DNA of 64,000 bases from Oscheius tipulae (GCA_037178975.1 JASJZH010000004.1:10912001-10976000); one strand, 5' to 3'. Shown: positions 47,366 through 57,971, numbered from the stretch's first letter. The notes: a model not told the origin generated them from the letters alone. Numbers and translations are program-made.

Positions 47366-48628
47366 TTAGGACTCCCCATCTGGGAACATTTGGTTCTTGA
47401 TCTTTTCGTCCCTCTTCCGAGGATTTTTCTCATGTTTGTTAGTGTTTTTCTTGGCTTCTTTTACACGCTGTCTGTCACGGGCCAAGTCTTCCATCAGCTC
47501 TTCGTCTTCATTTTGTTCTGCTTTGCCTGAATCTGAGTTTTTTTTTGGAGAGATGAGCAACATACTCTGCCCAAAACGACTCTCGTCAGCCTCCGAAGCG
47601 GTAGCTTTCTGCTTGTCCATGATAATCTTAATGCCTTGAAGCTGGCCCACTGGGGGCTTAGCATCTGAAAACTTAGCTTAAAGCTTCGGTCCAAAGGGTT
47701 TCCTCCAGCCTGAGATTCTCAAGGCTTGGCTATTCTCTGCTCTCTTTATCAGTGTGCTTTGCGCTCCCGCCAAGTTTCTGTCTTGAGTGGGGGCCGTCTC
47801 GTTCTTCTGTTGTGACTACACACACTCAAGGTGAGTTATCCCCTAACTAAAGTTGTTGTTCTGTTTTCCAAAGCTACCAAAAATACGAGATAATAGATCA
47901 GAAGTATAAGAGATTTCCATATTTGTCATTGTTATGCGACCAAGCAAATCATTCAGACTGACTTTCACAAACAGAATACGAATGAATGTCTGTCACTAAC
48001 TTTAGCCAAAACAAAAACAATAAATGACTAGCTTCTGTCTAGACAATACGTGTGTTCGAAGCGTTCAAACCCTTAATGCCTCTCTGTCTTTCTGAAGCTA
48101 TTCCCCAAAGGCATATCATTCGCAAGAAGTTTCCAGGAGTAACTAGTAGAAGTAGGCTTGCTCTACTTCGAGTTACTCCTAAAACAAAAGAACAAAATGT
48201 GTTTATATGTATGTTCTTTGGCACGAACCAAAGATGGCAGATCAAGGGATTAGATTGGCAAGTCTGTTGCTAGAAAATCGGACAGGCTGTTGCACCTTGC
48301 GATAATTTATATGTGAGGGTATCATAAGGACAAAAGTATACTGGGACAAAGTTAGGTCAGGAAAATACATGTCAGTTCTATAGGAAAGTAGGGGAAGAGT
48401 TTGTCCTCCTAGAGTCTATCTCAAACATATTACCATAACCACTGTCTCGAAAAGTTTGGAAACTGTACAAGCAAGTGCTGGTCAAACAATTGAAAGATCT
48501 CTAATAAATCTCTAATATAATATTGTCTTAAGTGTACAATCAGAACACGATATGTACTAGAATACTTCAAAAAACTCACGATCTTTCCCGACGAGGGTAG
48601 AAAGTCGAACAACGGTCTGTCTCAGCAT
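47366..48628 (-). CDS. Small protein with mitochondrial-type presequence (family member 2)
   Basis: The presequence exon 48628-48580 encodes MLRQTVVRLSTLVGKD and joins in phase across an intron of about 0.9 kb to an exon starting at 47664 (AKPPVGQLQG). The rest is a strongly charged chain (EDEELMEDLARDRQRVKEAK) ending NQMFPDGES. A 33 bp stretch with GTATGT...CTCAG borders inside exon 2 could be an intron, giving 104 instead of 115 aa. It is a paralogue of the genes at 46196 and 52167. The function is unknown. Confidence 0.6.
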
Positions 48629-48924
48629 ATTCGGTAAGCGGGTTAGTGAACACACTGGCTGGATAGAGGGAGGAGGGCCGGATAGGCCTTGAAAACATGT
48701 TGTTGTCTGGAAAGAGACTCACGAGGCCACGTGCCTATTTACCACTTCCCGCCACACGCTTTTTGTCTCTAATTTTGCTGCAAACCTGTCTATTTTTAGC
48801 CCAATTAACCCAGATTCCGAATGTATCTGTCTCTCTTTCAAAATTCTGGTATCGCATGTTTTCAGAACAGCTGATGGGGAGAAGGGAAGCGCAAGTGCTG
48901 GAATCAAAAGATCGAGTGCACAAC

Positions 48925-50066
48925 AACATGTTTACTTTGGTTACCTGATTGATTCGCGTAACTTAGCCAGAGATTTGGGCATAAGGTATGATAATACGCT
49001 CTCGTTTAGACCACAGTATGAACACATGATAAAAACAGCTAATATCGCTATGTATAGAATCTTTAGACTCTTCCTCTCAGTTGATCCTAAGCTTATGACT
49101 AAAATGTTCACTACTTATGTACGTTCTCATTTAGAATTTGGGTCTATCCATTGGAATCCAAACTTAAAGAAAGACTCTGAAAGAATAGAGAAAATACAAA
49201 GAGATTTCTCTAGAATCTTGTGGTTAAAAAATAACCCAGGATTGAACTACATAGACTTGCCCAGTTATGAGTATCGTACTAACTCCTTAAAAATTCATTC
49301 TCTTTTTGTTAGAAGAATGGTTGCAGATGTTCTTTTTGTTAGAAAGGTAATCAGTGGTAGCGGTTACACTAGTCTAGGCGATCTATTCATTTTTCGTCCT
49401 TCCAATGGCAGAACCGTTCAATTCAAAATTCAGCCCAAACTATCCTTGGTTAGAGCTAACTCAAAGCATCAAAACACCTTCGCATACAGAGTAAGTCGAC
49501 TTTTGGAGGATAACGATTTAGGTTCTCTTATTCGCTCAGGTCGATCTACAATTATTCAGCATGTCTCCACGCATTCTGGGTCACTAGCCAGTCTGTTGGA
49601 TTGAAAAAGAAGCTACAAGTGATACCTTCCCTGCCCCAACTCTTCCCCACCCAATTCTCTTCTTTGAGCAGGGTGTTTAGGCGAAGTGTCATTTCATTTT
49701 TTTGGCTAAAATGGCACTAAGACCGGGTTGAGCGCTGCCCTGAGTTGGTAAATGACTTTCATTCCTCTGCCTCTGACACTGGACTCCAGGCCTTTGTACA
49801 CGCATGTTTGTCTGTTCATAGCGCACCATTGGTGGCAGGGGGACTCTGTACAACAACCGAGGGTGGTTTAATTTTGGACTTTCCTAGTCCAATTTTATCG
49901 TTGTACAGTTGTTATACGTCCCGGTCAATGGCAAAGCCGTAGTGCCACGATATTCTTTGTTTTCTAAAATCACTAAGCCGATAAACCCTAGCTCTCTCCT
50001 CTCCCCTTCCCCGATTTCCAATGTTTGTTCATATGACAAATGAAATATCTATCTATCTATCTACTT
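48925..50066 (+). mobile_element. Non-LTR retrotransposon (LINE) 3' fragment
   Basis: A 5'-truncated element. The open frame 48975-49604 encodes the C-terminal end of a LINE reverse transcriptase (DLGIRYDNTLSF, YVRSHLEFGSIHWNP, RIEKIQRDFSRI). Sequence just upstream reads in frame IDSRNLARDLG. After the stop, about 450 bp of untranslated sequence end in an (ATCT)n tail at 50046-50066, typical of CR1-like and related LINEs. The endonuclease and the reverse transcriptase core are missing, so it cannot move by itself. Confidence 0.85.
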
Positions 50067-50104
50067 TTTAAGCTGTTTGGTTGCGGTGAGAGGGCATATT
50101 GAGT

Positions 50105-50467
50105 CTAGAAATCCTCGAAGATAGATTGAAACCAACAGTTTTGAATGGATTTGACTGCTCTGCTTCCAGTAATCAGGTAGGTTTTGTCGTTTTTCCAAAG
50201 GTCAAAGACCTTTTGTTCTGTTAAAACGATGTCAGCGACCAAACAGAAGAAAAATCCAAAAACGATAAATGGACAGAGAGAGAGAGAGAGGCAGAGATAT
50301 AGCCAGAGAGATAGAGAGACAGGTAGACAGATAGACACATCTAAATGCAGTAGTTTCCAGTATTCTAAGATATCAAAAACCAAAAGAAACGGTCTCGGGT
50401 TTGAGCCACTGGTGAGCTTTTTCCTATCTTCTTCATCACACATTTGTAGTCTCCAGTACCGTTTCAT
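50105..50467 (-). CDS. Hypothetical small protein
   Basis: A minus-strand frame starts MKRYWRLQMCDEEDRK. A possible second exon after an AACAG acceptor reads KVFDLWKNDKTYLITGSRAV and ends at 50105. The middle is a CTCTGTCT-type low-complexity tract, probably an intron. No family was recognised. It may not be a real gene. Confidence 0.3.
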   Translation of the reverse strand: MKRYWRLQMCDEEDRKKLTSGSNPRPFLLVFDILEYWKLLHLDVSICLPVSLSLWLYLCLSLSLCPFIVFGFFFCLVADIVLTEQKVFDLWKNDKTYLITGSRAVKSIQNCWFQSIFEDF

Positions 50468-50673
50468 TTGTCAACACAATTTGTACTAATTGCTAGCAGA
50501 CTCTGTCCTGTTACCAAAATTTTTTCCATCCCAGAAAGCGAAACCTAACTCCTTGAATCTTTTGTGAAGTTTTGAAGTCTTGACTCTCGACAACTAAGAA
50601 CTTGTATGCTCTCTTTCGCTTCTGTCTAACTATTCAAGCTTCTGTCTCTCTCAATAGACGGCCTTTGCTCAAA

Positions 50674-52104
50674 ATGTCGAGGTATCTTGACTCTTTTCGA
50701 TTGTCTAAGCCTACTCTCTTTTCAGACAAGGTCTTCTACGATGCCGAACAGCTTTAGGCACTCTTCCAGTCGCTGCCATCACTCAAGCAATCCAGGCGCC
50801 GGATACTGTTGTCGAGAATCATGTCAGGTAACTATTTCTCACTTTTTTCCAATTACCAGAAACTTTCAGTGAGGTGAAAAGATGGCTCATCGACGAAATT
50901 GTCCAAGGAATGAATGAGGAGCAGAGGACGGCCGTGGTTTACTGGCTTCTTGGCTGCTCGGCCAGTGTATTGGTTGCAGTGAATTTGCGTGGATTGACAA
51001 GGTGATTCGGTACTTTTCAGTTCAAATATAGGATTTAGGGCTGACAAGACAACTATCCAGATCACGAACAACTTTCCTCTTTGTTACATCCCGCCTTTTG
51101 GACACTGGGAGAAGGAATTTGAAAGGTTCAAGGAAACGTAAGTTGTCTAAACTGTGGAGAGAGACAGAGACAAAGACTGAGCTGACTATCTTTCTCTTAG
51201 TCTGCCTCTCGAAGCCCGCTCCGAAATCTCCCTCTCTACGTTCAAAGCTAAATGGTTGCTTGTCTACATTCACAGAATGAGCGACCATCTCCTGTTGCTG
51301 TCCTTCTTGGGACCTGGCGCGTACTTTTGGAGTCAGGGCTACTTTCCGCCTGGTCTGCAAAGACAAATGATGACTGCTGGTCTCCTGCTGGTTGCCGATA
51401 TTCCACTGAATCGGGTCTCGAGATGGATGCTGTTCGTCGAAGATGGTCCTGCCACTCGCCTTCGCGTCGCCAGTCAGATGATGATCCCGATGGCTGTTTA
51501 TGGAATCTTTCTGTATAATGGTCTCACCATGTTTCCGGAACCTGTGGATGTAAGTTCTATCTATCACTCTGCCTGTCTGTCACTTTGTCTCGCTGGTTGT
51601 CTCTCTCAATCCTCTATATCAGACCTCTTACCTCTCCGACGTCGGTGAACTGCGTCTTCTTGGCAAGACCCTCATCGGTCTCTTTTTGTCCGGCTCCTTC
51701 ATCAGCAACTTTCTGACCGCCTTTGCTCCCGCCAAGCCCGAGAACGGCGAAAGAGCTCGCCGTGTCTACAAGTCTTTGGTAAGATACTGTTCCCTGACAC
51801 TGAAAACTGCCAAATTTACAGGATTACCTCACGTTCGCCGTCATCAACTTCACCTTCTTCATCAGAGGACGCTACAGTATCCACCACGAGGCTGCCAGGG
51901 CTCTGAACCACGTCATGCTGGCAGGATACGCAAAGCTGGGTCTGGGAACTATCTCCTCGGTACTTTTGTACTCTTTCTTCATGTTTTTCCCCATTTCAGT
52001 ACTTTAAAGACGCTCCTGTCGTCTCGTTTCTTCATCAAAACTGCTCAATGGCTCTGTACAGCTACATGATCTGGTTCCTTCACGAGCTCCGCCCACTGCC
52101 ATGA
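50674..52104 (+). CDS. COX15-like heme A synthase homologue
   Basis: Eight phase-consistent exons give 368 aa (start MSRQGLLRC, last exon ends at 52104). COX15 is an inner-mitochondrial-membrane protein that converts heme O to heme A for cytochrome oxidase. Matches are VYWLLGCSASVLVAVNLRGL (compare GRWLLGCSG...GGITR), GHWEKEFERFKET (EEWEAEFQRYQQ), STFKAKWLLVYIHRM (TEFKFIWYMEYSHRM), AYFWSQGYF, and the end FLHQNCSMAL...FLHELRPLP (ATHQSGSLAL...NELRRVP). It is divergent. The GITRLTESGLSM segment is RGLTRSSNIGF, and the conserved His of SQYRLAAHLG is Gln in TRLRVASQMM. It may be a paralogue with altered heme handling rather than the main enzyme. Confidence 0.72.
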
Positions 52105-52166
52105 AATCACAATCTAATACCGGTTAATCATATTTATTTAATAAATCGTTAGAATATTTTGCATGC

Positions 52167-52619
52167 TTATACGCCGGGGGCGTCTACCTCGCCATGGGAG
52201 AGCTCGCCCTTCTTCTTTTTCTCCTTCAACTGTTTCTCGGCAATCTTCTTGTCGAAGAACTCGAGCTCATGGTCGTCGCGTTGGGAGGCCCGATCTAGAA
52301 GAGAACTTGATGGAAGCCAGAGAGACAGAAAGCAAGTAGAAAGATACTTACGTTCTTCATATGAGTGTGGATCAGTCGAGCCAGGAACTTGAGTTGCGCA
52401 TTGTGGCGGAGGAACCTGACCAGCTGGTGGCTTCATAACTGAACTTTTGTTGATTCTGATAGCTCTCTGTCTTCTTGTCCCCAGTAGTACGTAATGGCCC
52501 CAAATTGTCCCTTTCTCTCTCTGGCTCTCAATCTTTTCCAATGTAGATGTTGTTAGAAACTCACAATCTTTTCCAATGTAGATGTTGTTAGAAACTCGGC
52601 GAATAGCCTGCCGCAACAT
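52167..52619 (-). CDS. Small protein with mitochondrial-type presequence (family member 3)
   Basis: Exons 52619-52565, 52438-52352 and 52294-52167 splice in phase to 89 aa. The presequence MLRQAIRRVSNNIYIGKD is followed by FMKPPAGQVPPPQ and a charged helix (DHELEFFDKKIAEKQLKEKK). It is the closest relative of the gene at 47366. A 33 bp tandem duplication starts exactly at the exon 1 donor. It lies tail to tail with the COX15-like gene. The function is unknown. Confidence 0.65.
   Translation of the reverse strand: MLRQAIRRVSNNIYIGKDCEFLTTSTLEKIESQREKGTIWGHYVLLGTRRQRAIRINKSSVMKPPAGQVPPPQCATQVPGSTDPHSYEERKYLSTCFLSLWLPSSSLLDRASQRDDHELEFFDKKIAEKQLKEKKKKGELSHGEVDAPGV
52530..52597. repeat. 33 bp tandem duplication at an exon-intron boundary
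   Basis: The core aatcttttccaatgtagatg... of 33 bp occurs at 52530-52562 and 52565-52597 with a period of 35 and no mismatch. The second copy is the 3' end of exon 1 of the 52 kb gene; the first is in the intron, where the donor is decayed (GAGAG instead of GTGAG). Confidence 0.85.
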
Positions 52620-52952
52620 TTCGAATCGTGTGAACTGGAAATGAAAGGATGAAAGGGGCGGGGAGGTCCTTCTATAACAAAACATGTTGACCACGCGCTT
52701 GGTTATTTACCCTCTTCTTTCCCTTGTGCCAAGATTATCTCGTTGACAAAATGTTATTTTCATTAGATAAAAAGGGGAAAGAGGAACTGGCTTGGAAAGA
52801 AAAATGACAAGGGAAAGTTTCCTTCACTTTCACTAATAAGTTCTGCCAATTGGTACCGTTTTTTCCACCTGAATTTCTTTCAAATTGAACCAACATAGAA
52901 CATGTCCTTTATTACAAGTGTCATGGCATCAGCCAACTTATTACTTGGCTTC

Positions 52953-54150
52953 TTAGACCTTCTTTTCTTTGAGGTCATGAAAATGGGCTTGGTTCTCCTC
53001 AGCATCGCGGAGCATCATCTTGCCGAGAGCCTAAACTTATCAGTGAAAACCAATGAACAGACTCTTACATAGTTAACTGCCATCTTGGGCAACATTCCCT
53101 TGAGATCAGTGAGCATGACCACATCACAATGAGTGAAACCGGCCTTCTCTGGGTGGGGATGAAGCTTGGCGGCGGCCAAGTGGAGCTGGGCTCTAAAACT
53201 TTGAATTGGGAGAGACACAGTGAGACAGAGAGACATAGACACAAAGAGAAAGAGAGAGAGAGAGACATACAGAGAGACAGAGAGTGAGAAAGACGGAGAA
53301 AAAGAAAGACAGACCTACCTTTCCATCTTCTCTGGGGTTGGCTTCTCATCCAGTTCCACACTCCTCGAAGCCAAAATGTAACCGTCGTCTACTTTGCGGT
53401 AGATTCTGGCAGTCACATAGTCGCGTCCAGAAACAAGGATATTTCCGTCCTTTCCGTACTAAAATTCATTTCCCAAAGATATGAGGCTGTCTCACAGTAA
53501 TGATGTCAAAATTCTCAGTAGGACGAGCGACCAGCTTGGTATAGTCTACTTGTTCACTCCAGTTCGGCAGCCCCTCCACACGCTTCCAGATCTCCTTCAT
53601 GACAAAGTCCGGATCTCCTTCGAGCTCGGTCTGAATGGTATAGTCGTACCGATCTCTCTATCTCTTTTGCATGCTGTCAACAAGGGATTACGCTGCGAGC
53701 AACATACGTTTGAGAGAAATCTTGTGATCGTTTGGTCTCGTGTTTTGCATAAACCTGGGTTCGGATAAACAACCGTCATTATGCTATAGTTTCCCACTGT
53801 CAAAAATGATAAACTCACAGAGATGGTCACCATCTTCCCACGATCTGTCTGCTTGGCATAGACAGTCTCTCCCCAATCATTTGTGGCATCCTTCTTCCAA
53901 CCCTCATGGTTATGGAAGCCGGGATCGTTAAAAATGTTCTCGGCCTCCTTGAAGGCATCGGCAGCCTTGGCCAGGGCACCCTCATACTGGAAATACTGTA
54001 AATCTCGACGGGAAAACAAGAAACCTTGGTATATTCTCCAGAGAGACTGTCTTTGACCCCGTGGAGGTCGAGAGTATGAGCACGGCGAGCCGCGAGAATA
54101 GTGCGGGTGGCGGGAATGACCCGAGAGAAAATGTACTTGGAAGGTTGCAT
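52953..54150 (-). CDS. START-domain lipid-transfer protein with presequence
   Basis: A StAR-related lipid transfer domain, a fold that carries one lipid molecule between membranes. It starts MQPSKYIFSRVIPATRTILA with many Arg, like a mitochondrial presequence. Exons then give YFQYEGALAKAADAFKEAE, GWKKDATNDWGETVYAK (compare GWK...GD.VYSK), RDRYDYTIQTELEGDPD with IWKRVEGLPNWSEQV, then SGRDYVTARIYRKVDDGYIL, and VVMLTDLKGMLPKMAVNYAL (the conserved DLKG-LP---VN helix). It ends DLKEKKV at 52953. Introns are in phase. One intron (53197-53315) carries an AGACAGAG tract. The lipid is unknown; placement at mitochondria is inferred, as for STARD7. Confidence 0.85.
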
Positions 54151-54368
54151 TTTTTAAATGGGAGGAGACGTAAGTCATTCCGGAGAAATGGTATTTGTAG
54201 GCTGGACAGAAAAGGGCAGGCAACCAAACATGTTGTCAAAGAAAACAGAAAACAAAGGGGTGATCTCTAGATCTTACGAGGGGGGGTTTTCGGGAAAACA
54301 AACGTCATGTTGCCCAGTGAAGAAAGAGAGGTACATTTTCTGTCTCTGTCTCTCTATTTCTCTGTTTC

Positions 54369-54848
54369 TCAGGCATTTTTGAATCGATTGTGGTACTGGT
54401 TGCTCTGACAGTGCCATCGGATTTGCAACACTTCTACCAAAACCACCTTCCTCTTCGCAGTTATCATAGTTTCCTTTGCCTCTTTGTACGGGCAGAGATC
54501 CATCTTTCCACTGTCTTCAGCCCACCAAATCAGCTCCTTATCATTCGAGTACTTCTTGTCATCGTATCGGCACTTGTTTGGCAGGTACATGAGATCGCTC
54601 AGTAGGTCTCCATTAAACAATTCCGATGTAGCCCCTCTTCTGACCACTATCTGCTCACCTATCTTATAGCTGAAGCCGCTCCAAAAGTGTGTATGGTATT
54701 TCTCTTGAGCTTCTGTCTGCCACTCATTCCTGCCGATCTTCTTCACTTTTATGTCTGACCATTTCTTGTCTGTCCAGGCTTCTCGACATTGTTGTTCTGT
54801 ATCCGGCGATGGTGTAGTTTTTTTTAGGGATAAACATCGTGGTACCAT
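54369..54848 (-). CDS. Hypothetical protein
   Basis: A minus-strand frame after a GGATACAG acceptor (about 54800) reads REAWTDKKWSDIKVKK, HFWSGFSYKIGEQIV and DKELIWWAEDSGKMD. The composition is coding-like (charged, W/Y rich). A possible upstream exon begins MMPEVRDKMSGDY near 54900. No family was recognised and the 3' end of the frame may be intronic. Confidence 0.35.
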   Translation of the reverse strand: MVPRCLSLKKTTPSPDTEQQCREAWTDKKWSDIKVKKIGRNEWQTEAQEKYHTHFWSGFSYKIGEQIVVRRGATSELFNGDLLSDLMYLPNKCRYDDKKYSNDKELIWWAEDSGKMDLCPYKEAKETMITAKRKVVLVEVLQIRWHCQSNQYHNRFKNA

Positions 54849-55229
54849 TTGTTCTTTTTAAATGTACAGTAGATAGTCTCCGCTCATCTTGTCTCGAACT
54901 TCTGGCATCATAATTACAGTTATAACCAGTGCCAACAGAGCCTCAGCTTTATCGGGCTGCCTGTTGTACTCAGTTTCAAATACCTCGTCAAATCAGTCAA
55001 ATGCTAAACCTCAGCGGCCAATCCAGGAGAAGAGTGTATGAGATTCTTAAAAACTAGGAAGTTTAGAAAGGGGACGCAAAGCTAGTGCTTTAGAGGGCTG
55101 TATTTACCGATTTGGTAGGTTCGAGGTACCCTGAAACTATTGCTTTAAAAAGTTCAGAGACAGAGAGAGCGACAGGGAAACACGTAGACAGAGAGACAAA
55201 GATCCAGAGAGACAGATTTATTACTTATT

Positions 55230-55738
55230 TCACCAGTCCTCCTTCTTCAAAAGCCCGTTTCCATTGACGTCTCCTTGATAGATTCCATCACCGCGAAGGA
55301 ACCAGTCTTGAGAACGCTCCTTGCCCTTGTAGACGTCCCAGTGCTTCGTCTTACTGCAAATTGGCAAGTTTAGAGGCATGAAAAAAGAACCTACCCACTG
55401 GAAGTCTTGACCTCACACCAGAACAGTGTTCGTCCGAAAATGTGAGGACTGAACATCCAGGCAAAATCCTTTCCATCGGCCAGCTTCTGGGTCTTGATCG
55501 TATCGTCCCCAGAAGCACAGTCGGCTGTTACTTCCACATCAGGTCCCATCGTATTCACGATTCTTACGTAGCGCTTGGACTGCTGCTCTGAAAAGCCACT
55601 TTCAGTTTTGCAATACTTTGACTTACCAGCCAGTGCAGCGATTTTGATACCGACATCTGCCAGCCCTTCGAGAGTGCTTCCCTTGATTTGGACAGCGACG
55701 CAAAGAGTAGTGAGTGCGAGTAAAGTTAAACGGGTCAT
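55230..55738 (-). CDS. Secreted plant-S1-like protein A
   Basis: A signal peptide (MTRLTLLALTTLCVAVQIKG) leads to a domain with the layout of plant self-incompatibility S1 proteins: YVRIVNTMGPDVEVTADCAS, GDDTIKTQKLADGKDFAWMF, the hallmark GRTLFWCEV and KHWDVYKGK...WFLRGDGIY. Plant S1 has VxIxN...LxxHCxSxDDDLG...FxWxF...TLFxC and ends near DGIY. Three exons (introns 55634-55589 and around 55393-55356) splice in phase. The stop is TGA at 55232-55230. S1 family members are small secreted signals or toxins-of-pollen type ligands in plants; the role in an animal is unknown. It pairs head to head with protein B. Confidence 0.75.
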
Positions 55739-56374
55739 TTTCTGGAAGACTCGATTAGAAGACAGAACATATGGCTCCGTAAGAAAGATTCCGTTAGAAT
55801 ACAGAGAGTGGATTTAGGCTCTACGTCGAATCTCAAGGAAGCTGAATACCTCACGGACAAGTCAATTGATGGCAGCATCTCTGAGAAGGAGGACAAAGAG
55901 CCGCTGGAGGATATCTACTGAAAAGAAGAATAGAGCGACATGCTCCTGAGGATCGAGGTTTTTGGTCAAATTGTGGCGGACCACAACTTAAAGAAGTTGT
56001 CTTTTGGAAACCCAGTGCTTTTTGGGAAAAAATCAAAAGCCAGGTAGTTACGATAGAGCCCCTGTGCTAAAATCGGAAAGAGAAGTGTTCAGATACCGAC
56101 TCCCAGCGTCAGTCACAACTTAAATATCTTCAAAAGCCAGTCAAAATGAACATAACAGTCTCTTCAAAATAATATTCGGACAAAGGCTATAGACTTTTCA
56201 ATAAAAAGTGTCTCCTGATATCAACTTAACAATGGTTTTGAATCATACAGCAGCCCGCCAAAACACATCTGAGCAAACGAAAACATAACATTGGGTCACT
56301 ATAAATGAACCGGCTGACTTTGGAAAAGTATCAGTTTCGTTTGATTTTCAAAACTAACTACTGTTTGCAGATCC

Positions 56375-56913
56375 ATGTTCTTTGGAAGCTTCTCAAAAAC
56401 ATCCACCTTTTTTGTGATCCTGGCTTATACGGCCAATGCTGTGTGAGCTTGACGGGCAGAGATCCAGAAAGACAATAACACTTCAGAATTCCCGCGGTTT
56501 TCATAGCTGCCGGTTTGATCGGAGCTGGTGGCAAGGCCACTGGTGAAATACTCAAGGCAATGAACTCGGAAAGAGTAGTAAAGCTGGTTAACACCATGGG
56601 AAAGGACGTCGAGGTGACTGCCAATTGTGCTTCAGGAGACGACAAGATCGGAGAGTACAAGCTAAAGGATGGAGAGGGATTCGCCTGGAAATTCAGTGGG
56701 TTCAAAGCATCTTCTCATTCTCAACCCTGCTTAGAGCCCCACTTCCTCGGCAGAACTCTTTTCTGGTGTGACATCTCAACAAGCAACGGAAAGTCCAAGC
56801 ATTGGGATGTCTTCAGCGGACATCAGGACAGCAAGTACTGGTACTTGAGAGGCGATGGCGGATACACCGGCAACGATGATGGAACAGATATCAAGAAGCA
56901 ATGGGACTTCTAA
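56375..56913 (+). CDS. Secreted plant-S1-like protein B
   Basis: A paralogue of the gene at 55230 on the opposite strand, about 640 bp away. It starts MFFGSFSKTSTFFVILAYTA after a TTTGCAG acceptor four bases before the ATG (possible trans-splice site). A second exon reads IPAVFIAAGLIGAGGKATGE, then VVKLVNTMGKDVEVTANCAS, GDDKIGEYKLKDGEGFAWKF, and after a 39 bp intron PHFLGRTLFWCD, KHWDVFSGHQ and YWYLRGDGGYTGNDDG. Cysteine spacing (C...FWC) is the same in both copies. The conserved distances support a real, expressed pair. A polyadenylation AATAAA follows the stop. Confidence 0.77.
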
Positions 56914-57021
56914 TTCGTAATAAAACTTCATTCAAAAACTGTCTCTCTTACAATACTTCTGAGATGATATAAAGTGTTTTCCAAAACACTGGCAGGAAAA
57001 TAGGCTCCAGCCTGACAAAAT

Positions 57022-57378
57022 GTCAAGCCAGAGCCCTTTTTCCTCCAAAAAGCAGTAGTTTTTCCCTAGACCACTCTCGAGGCTACTTCGTTAGACTCGT
57101 TCTACAACAATCATGGTCTGAGGGTACCGTTAGCACGATCACTTTGCTGACTTGTAGGCGTGTGGATCGGTATATATGGGGATGGGCCAGCGCGAGATGG
57201 TACGGTGGTGACAAGGGCGACTGAGCTCAAGCCCGTACGAAGAAGTGGTTTTCCTGCAAAACGATGTTCTGCAAAGTTGTGGATTTTGGTAAGGGCCACA
57301 AGTTTGCAGAACATCAAAAAAGCTGAAAGAAAGCTTTTTCGGCCGGATACAGCGGATCTCCTCTCTCTCCAAAGGCAT
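57022..57378 (+). repeat. Dispersed repeat family, copy 2
   Basis: The partner of 3869-4255, in the same orientation relative to the window. It lies just downstream (in minus-strand sense) of an orphan signal-peptide exon at 57567-57617. No coding capacity was seen. Confidence 0.7.
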
Positions 57379-57566
57379 GAGCACTACGCAAGCTTATTTG
57401 AACTCAGGGTCACGAAAACGCTGAACGAACAATGTACAAAGTAGAAAAGAAAACATAATGCAGACTGTTGAAGAATGACATGAACTGTCTTATCGGTTGT
57501 CATAGTCAGAAGTACAGTAATATCTGTAAAAGCTATGACAGAGAGACAGAAAGATAACTCACCATC

Positions 57567-57617
57567 AGTAGCAAAAACACACCAAATGGAGCAAATGGTT
57601 ACAGGGATCCAGCGCAT
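57567..57617 (-). pseudogene. Orphan signal-peptide exon
   Basis: A minus-strand ATG opens MRWIPVTICSIWCVFATDG and meets a GTGAGT donor, as in first exons of small secreted proteins here. The expected downstream exons are absent; the dispersed repeat copy at 57022-57378 lies there instead. It may be a gene broken by that insertion. Confidence 0.35.
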
Positions 57618-57963
57618 TTTGATGAGAATGAGGAATATATATTTCCTCTGAATTACTTAGCAGCCCGTCAAACTGACATGGTTATCCGCGTAGTTATGGC
57701 AGTGTTAGAAGGCTGTCTGTCTGACTGATGAACCAAAGGATCACGTTCTATGATATCGATATTAACAATATATGTTTCCGTTTCTGCCTCTCTGTCTCTC
57801 TTTCTCACTCTCTCATTGTCTCTGTTTCTATGTTTCAATCCTCGCAGTGTGCTTCTCGGTCTTTAGTCCGTCCTTTTAGAACAGTTCAAAACGGGGTAAA
57901 CATAGTGATCAGTGACCATGTTTTGTTTGACAAATCTCGCGGTTATCCCGATAGTGGAGAGTG

Positions 57964-57971
57964 TATATAAG
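57964..57971 (+). promoter_or_regulatory. TATA box
   Basis: TATATAAG lies 41-48 bases before the ATG at 58012, a good distance for a short-leader gene. Confidence 0.45.

Noticed and set aside
47200-47530. Plus-strand hydrophobic frame (64 aa) as a membrane protein
   Set aside because: It is the antisense of the charged C-terminus of the small protein at 47366.
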